Assembly: GCF_900115755.1 (NCBI RefSeq)
Contig: NZ_FOXQ01000005.1
Coordinates: 248,001 to 312,000 of the forward strand
Reading direction: 5' to 3'
DNA: 64,000 nucleotides
Source of the DNA: Parafilimonas terrae
GTDB taxonomy: Bacteria; Bacteroidota; Bacteroidia; Chitinophagales; Chitinophagaceae
A program made the position numbers and the translations under genes. Of this stretch, positions 62,275 through 64,000 are shown piece by piece. A model generated the notes under the pieces. That model did not search any database. It saw nothing but the letters and a program-made list of their open reading frames with translations, and was not told the origin of the DNA. Numbering within the stretch: the first letter of the stretch is position 1; each line of letters starts with the position of its first letter.

Positions 62275-62949
62275 TTATTGAGCGCAGGCAAAATCCTCAA
62301 CCAGAAATGTATTACCATTAGCATATTTAGCTATGGATATACCGGTGTTTACAAAAGATGAATTCATTAAGGCCTTACGATGCCCTAAATTAGAAACATT
62401 TATATCCAGGTAGAGCATTACAAGCATAAATAAAGGGTCAGCCTCTCCTCCTCCATAACTTATATTTTCACCACCGCAATTTTTTAAGCCAACCTTCTTA
62501 AACCGGTCAATAAAAGTCTCTCCGTTGGTTGAATTATGAGAAGGATTAGCATTTGATGAAGTAATATCTTTTGCATGGGCCTCTGACATCTTCATTAATG
62601 CGGGATTTATCTGCAAAAGTGCTAAAGAAGCCCCGCTTTTTAAATCTTTTTCAAGCGAAATAAGGTTTGCTCCCTTCAATTGCGGATATGTTTTAACTAC
62701 CGGCATTACGGCACTTTCAAAAAAGCCTTTAGGATTTTTGCGGCTATAATTCACCCAATACAAAAAATTCTTTTCCGGTTCGGATAATCTATTAAATCCC
62801 GGCTGCGCTTTATTCCATTGTATTATTTCCTGGTCATTCATTTCAGGCTTGGGAAGTTCAGCCTCCCGGAATAGTAACGTTTTCTGGCTTTTGCAGGAGA
62901 AGGCGATCAATAAAAGAAAAATGCTAAGAATTTGCTTCACGTGAAACAT
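62275..62949 (-). CDS. CAP/SCP-domain lipoprotein
   Basis: The 224-residue protein starts MFHVKQILSIFLLLIAFSCKSQ, a lipoprotein signal with Cys19 or nearby. The CAP domain has LNPALMKMSEAHAKDI-type residues (INPALMKMSEAHAKDITSSN), HNSTNGETF, and NLGHRKALMNSSF. Extracellular CAP proteins often bind lipids or act at the cell surface; the bacterial function is uncertain. Its first codons coincide with a parS-like site, and it overlaps the end of ybeY by 26 bp. Confidence 0.87.
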   Translation of the reverse strand: MFHVKQILSIFLLLIAFSCKSQKTLLFREAELPKPEMNDQEIIQWNKAQPGFNRLSEPEKNFLYWVNYSRKNPKGFFESAVMPVVKTYPQLKGANLISLEKDLKSGASLALLQINPALMKMSEAHAKDITSSNANPSHNSTNGETFIDRFKKVGLKNCGGENISYGGGEADPLFMLVMLYLDINVSNLGHRKALMNSSFVNTGISIAKYANGNTFLVEDFACAQ

Positions 62950-63367
62950 TAAACTGTTTTAAATAATAATCTTCTTTTTCACGCATTTGCGCTTTTTGAG
63001 GCTTTGTTTTATCGGTATAGCCACAAAGGTGCAATGCGCCATGAACCATAACTCGTAAAAGTTCGTTTTGGTATTCAACTTCAAAGGTTTTAGCATTCTC
63101 TTTTATTCTGTCTACACTTAAATAAACTTCTCCATAAACGGGTTCTCCCTCTTCAGAAAAAGGAAAAGTTATTACATCGGTTAACGTATCATGATTCAGG
63201 AATTGTTTATTTATCTGTAAAAGATAAGCATCGGAACAGAAAATATAGCTCAGTTGATCCAATGCTATGCACTCTTCCTCAAATAATGCAATAACCAAAG
63301 CTTTTACCAGGGACTTATGTTTGATATTAGCTATCTTGTCAGCGCTGTGCAGGTATATTTTATTCAT
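62924..63367 (-). CDS. ybeY: Endoribonuclease YbeY
   Basis: YbeY matures rRNA 3' ends and acts in ribosome quality control. The 147-residue protein shows DVITFPFSEEG, EVYLSVDRI and VHGALHLCGYTDKTKPQKAQMREKEDYYL. The zinc motif has two His but the usual third (GYDH) reads GYTDK here, as in other Bacteroidota versions. The CAP gene starts inside its last codons (26-bp overlap), so translation is coupled. Confidence 0.88.
   Translation of the reverse strand: MNKIYLHSADKIANIKHKSLVKALVIALFEEECIALDQLSYIFCSDAYLLQINKQFLNHDTLTDVITFPFSEEGEPVYGEVYLSVDRIKENAKTFEVEYQNELLRVMVHGALHLCGYTDKTKPQKAQMREKEDYYLKQFNVSREANS
62933..62948. promoter_or_regulatory. parS-like ParB binding site 2
   Basis: TGCTTCACGTGAAACA matches parS at 15 of 16 positions. 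It lies entirely in the overlap of the ybeY 3' end and the start of the CAP gene, so it codes the MFHVK start of the CAP protein and the NVSREA end of YbeY at once. Confidence 0.78.
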
Positions 63368-63392
63368 TTGTTTCAGATTTCGTAAAGTTAAA

Positions 63393-63406
63393 TAGCTATA
63401 TAGCTA
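63393..63406. promoter_or_regulatory. 14-bp palindrome in the feoA promoter
   Basis: TAGCTATATAGCTA is a perfect inverted repeat that ends 13 bp before the feoA -7 box, a possible operator for an iron-responsive or other regulator. Confidence 0.4.
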
Positions 63407-63419
63407 ATAGCTTTGTAAA

Positions 63420-63427
63420 TATTTTTG
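63420..63427 (+). promoter_or_regulatory. -7 box of feoA
   Basis: TATTTTTG fully matches TAnnTTTG and ends five bases before the feoA ATG. Confidence 0.5.
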
Positions 63428-63432
63428 CGATT

Positions 63433-63654
63433 ATGAAGTTATCTGATTTACGCCTGGGTCAAAGGGCAAGCATTATTGATTTTTCTAAGAGTGAAATATC
63501 AATCAAGCTCATGGAAATGGGCCTCGTGCCGGGCGAGATTATCTACATCGAAAAATTTGCACCCTTCGGCGACCCTATTTCAGTAGCCGTTGCAGGTTAT
63601 AGCTTAAGCCTTCGTTTAAACGAAGCAGAGCATATTTCTGTTGAAATTTTATAA
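63433..63654 (+). CDS. feoA: FeoA ferrous-iron transport accessory protein
   Basis: The 73-residue SH3-like FeoA domain reads MKLSDLRLGQRASIIDFSKSE, with KLMEMGLVPGEIIYIEKFAPFGDPISV. FeoA works with FeoB in Fe2+ import. feoB is not next to it; nadD starts 17 bp downstream instead. A 14-bp palindrome lies in the promoter. The fold is clear. Confidence 0.93.
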   Translation: MKLSDLRLGQRASIIDFSKSEISIKLMEMGLVPGEIIYIEKFAPFGDPISVAVAGYSLSLRLNEAEHISVEIL

Positions 63655-63671
63655 GATGCTATTTTTTGCCT

Positions 63672-64000
63672 ATGAATATTGGTCTTTTCTTCGGTTCTTT
63701 CAACCCAATCCATACAGGTCATTTAATTATTGCCAGCACCGCTTTAAATAATTTACCGCTATCCCAGGTATGGTTTGTTGTTTCCCCGCAAAATCCTCTT
63801 AAAAAAAATCAATCGCTGCTTGCTGCTGATAAACGGTTATTGCTTGTTCAAAAAGCAACAGAAGATGATTCCAGGTTCCTGGTTTCTGATGCGGAATTTA
63901 ACCTGCCCATTCCTTCTTATACAATTGATACATTAAACTATTTTGAAAAACAGTATTCGGAGGACACGTTTTACCTGATAATGGGTTCAGACAGTTTTTT
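63672..64000 (+). CDS. nadD: Nicotinate-nucleotide adenylyltransferase (partial)
   Basis: The gene is cut by the window edge. The first 109 codons read MNIGLFFGSFNPIHTGHLIIA, with GSFNPIHTGH the HxGH nucleotidyltransferase motif. VWFVVSPQNPLKK and LIMGSDSF follow. NadD adenylates nicotinate mononucleotide in NAD synthesis. It follows feoA by 17 bp and is probably in the same transcript. Confidence 0.93.
   Translation, partial: MNIGLFFGSFNPIHTGHLIIASTALNNLPLSQVWFVVSPQNPLKKNQSLLAADKRLLLVQKATEDDSRFLVSDAEFNLPIPSYTIDTLNYFEKQYSEDTFYLIMGSDSF

Overview
The window reads as a piece of chromosome from a Bacteroidota bacterium, most likely family Chitinophagaceae. This is an inference from gene content and signals, not from a marker gene. 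The supporting evidence is DUF4836 and DUF6728 proteins, TlpA/DUF4369 lipoproteins, a TonB-dependent receptor with a carboxypeptidase-regulatory N-terminus, short RRM proteins, GH3-family proteins, many -7 boxes of the Bacteroidota type TAnnTTTG, and no clear Shine-Dalgarno sequences. Coding density is high. Most genes are housekeeping or conserved-hypothetical, and no prophage or insertion sequence is evident.

Layout. 1-12,000: tail of an efflux outer-membrane gene, a GH3 protein, a secreted GH78 rhamnosidase, a small toxin-antitoxin pair, DUF983, MurF, a nucleoside deaminase, the DNA polymerase III delta-prime subunit, a RicT/PSP1 protein, a free-standing HNH endonuclease and a zinc phospholipase-like lipase/nuclease. 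12,000-19,100: GatB, a TlpA lipoprotein, then an envelope regulon of a membrane protein, a winged-helix regulator, CreD, a 51-residue membrane protein, diacylglycerol kinase and DUF1361. A repeated palindrome precedes three of these transcription units. 19,100-27,300: a large beta-propeller/beta-barrel protein, a metallo-beta-lactamase hydrolase, a helical-repeat protein, three tandem small RNA genes and MurA.

27,300-34,600: a cluster of RNA-binding proteins (RRM, DEAD-box helicase, cold-shock domain and two small unknowns), a KASIII-like enzyme, a fragment of an FtsX-type permease, a degenerate metallo-beta-lactamase, a START-like protein and a SufE-like protein without cysteine. 34,600-40,000: an ABC polysaccharide-export operon with two glycosyltransferases, and tRNA-Ala. 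40,000-50,000: FabF, DUF4836, a UbiA-like/methyltransferase pair, a LuxE-like protein, tRNA-Leu, Dps and an M3 peptidase. 50,000-57,000: a second RRM gene, a second regulator/membrane-protein operon, DoxX and 2TM proteins, and a TonB receptor. 57,000-64,000: prolyl oligopeptidase, DUF6728, MnmG, a CAP-domain lipoprotein, YbeY, FeoA and the start of NadD. Two parS-like sites near mnmG suggest this end lies close to the replication origin.

The most unusual element is at 24,926-25,848. It holds three tandem copies of a roughly 148-nt RNA gene, each with its own promoter-like region and intrinsic terminator. Every copy carries the same 12-base motif twice. The spacers also hold decayed copies of the start of the neighbouring divergent gene, so the array grew by tandem duplication of a divergent promoter unit. 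The second most notable signal is the ACTTTG-N5-CAAAGT operator shared by the CreD/diacylglycerol kinase region.
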